Shown here piece after piece: positions 5,567 to 6,076 of a DNA stretch of 6,076 nt. This DNA comes from Armatimonadota bacterium (GTDB taxonomy: Bacteria > Armatimonadota > Fervidibacteria > Fervidibacterales > Fervidibacteraceae): the NCBI GenBank assembly GCA_026419315.1, contig JANZZQ010000071.1, positions 1-6,076 of the forward strand. Reading direction: 5' to 3'. The notes beneath the pieces were generated by a model, which saw nothing but the letters and a program-made list of their open reading frames with translations, had not been told where the DNA came from and made no database searches. The position numbers and the translations under genes are program-made. The stretch's first letter is position 1, and the number at the start of each line of letters is the position of its first letter.

Positions 5567-5585
5567 TGTCGGGTTTTGCCCGACA
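5567..5585. terminator. Hairpin downstream of the dGTPase-like gene, possible terminator
   Basis: The stem is TGTCGGG / loop TTTTG / CCCGACA, with 7 perfect pairs, starting 70 bp after the dgt stop. It is followed on the plus strand by AAATATT, not a T-run, so it would be an atypical terminator; the minus strand has only TTT after it. The 5-nt loop and GGGCAAAACCC core on the minus strand resemble the 8-5-8 repeat family, so it could instead be a reduced member. Confidence 0.35.
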
Positions 5586-5633
5586 AAATATTGGAATGGG
5601 TCAGACAAAAATCAAAAAACGAGGTGAGATTAG

Positions 5634-6076
5634 ATGGTCAGTAGGCTTTGGCAGTGGAGTGCAATGTTTTTGGGCGTCATCCTTCTGGTTCTGACCTTTG
5701 CTGCTTCGCCTTTTGGGCAAGAGCAGAGGGAGAAAATACCTCGCGTTAGGGGGCGCTGCCAAGTTTGTCATAGGGAGGAAGCGATTGAGTGGGCGAAGTC
5801 CGGGCATGCTAAGGCTTGGACGAGCGAAACTTTCGCTGCGGCAACCAACAACCGTTCCCAAAAAGAGTGCTTGAGTTGCCATGCCCCTGACAAGATTTTG
5901 GTTACGGGATTCGATAAAGAGCCGAAGTTGAGGAGCGAAATGGTTGAAAGCGGGGTTGATTGTGTCGCTTGCCATCAGGATGCCAACGATGCTCAGCATG
6001 GCAAAGTCGGTCGCAAAACCGACGCTCACCCTACCGTCAAGAACGAGAAACTCGGGACCGTTGAGATGTGTGGGAC
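5634..6076 (+). CDS. Exported multihaem cytochrome c (partial, runs off the right edge)
   Basis: ATG at 5634 is preceded by GAGGTGA (5621-5627) with a 6-base spacer and opens a frame that continues to the window end (147 codons). Residues 1-28 form a Sec signal: a short charged start, the hydrophobic stretch MFLGVILLVLTFAASPF, and a likely cleavage near AASPFGQ. Three covalent haem sites CxxCH follow: CQVCH (42-46), CLSCH (79-83) and CVACH (110-114), and a fourth is probably starting at C146. His58 in EWAKSGHAKAW, and His122 and His132, are candidate distal ligands, as in cytochrome c554/NrfA-like bis-histidine proteins. The role is periplasmic electron transfer; partners would lie to the right of the window. 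The c554-like assignment is by motif pattern; the multihaem nature is seen directly. Confidence 0.88.
   Translation, partial: MVSRLWQWSAMFLGVILLVLTFAASPFGQEQREKIPRVRGRCQVCHREEAIEWAKSGHAKAWTSETFAAATNNRSQKECLSCHAPDKILVTGFDKEPKLRSEMVESGVDCVACHQDANDAQHGKVGRKTDAHPTVKNEKLGTVEMCG

Noticed and set aside
5601..6029. 142-codon minus-strand open frame at the right end
   Set aside because: It is antisense to the cytochrome gene, whose signal peptide and three CxxCH sites are clear on the plus strand.

Overview
The window is bacterial, with about half G+C, short intergenic gaps and good AGGAGG-type ribosome binding sites. No rRNA, tRNA, CRISPR array, transposase or integrase is visible. The best guess at the source is a thermophile-type environmental lineage such as the Armatimonadota (Fervidibacteria-like). 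This rests only on the style of the short GC-rich palindromic repeats and the gene mix (EF-P with an unusual tip, D-aminoacylase, multihaem cytochrome), so it is a low-confidence inference.

Left part (1-2029, plus strand): the last 36 codons of an unrecognised gene, then about 420 bp without a gene. That stretch holds a composite tandem repeat of about 108 bp built from five hairpins of one fixed geometry (8-bp stem, 5-nt loop, 8-bp stem) in alternating orientation. Next come efp (elongation factor P, with arginine where most EF-Ps carry the modified lysine) and, 33 bp later, a gene joining a single type II secretion/type IV pilus platform domain (T2SF, GspF/PilC-like), two membrane segments and a zinc finger with exactly the ClpX N-domain cysteine spacing. 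The last two genes are probably co-transcribed.

Middle part (2040-4261, minus strand): a D-aminoacylase-type amidohydrolase followed by a small two-span membrane protein with a PH-like C-terminal region. They face the left block tail to tail, with only 10 bp between stops.

Right part (4262-6076, plus strand): a divergent intergenic region carrying a sixth hairpin of the same family and an exact 24-bp-spaced triple AATTTT motif, then a dGTPase-like HD-domain triphosphohydrolase, a hairpin gap, and the start of an exported multihaem cytochrome c running off the window edge.

The genes do not form one pathway. They cover translation (EF-P), a membrane assembly or proteolysis-adaptor-like protein, D-amino-acid salvage, dNTP turnover and periplasmic electron transfer. 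The two observations most worth following are the T2SF-ClpX zinc finger fusion next to an Arg-type efp, and the covarying 8-5-8 hairpin family.
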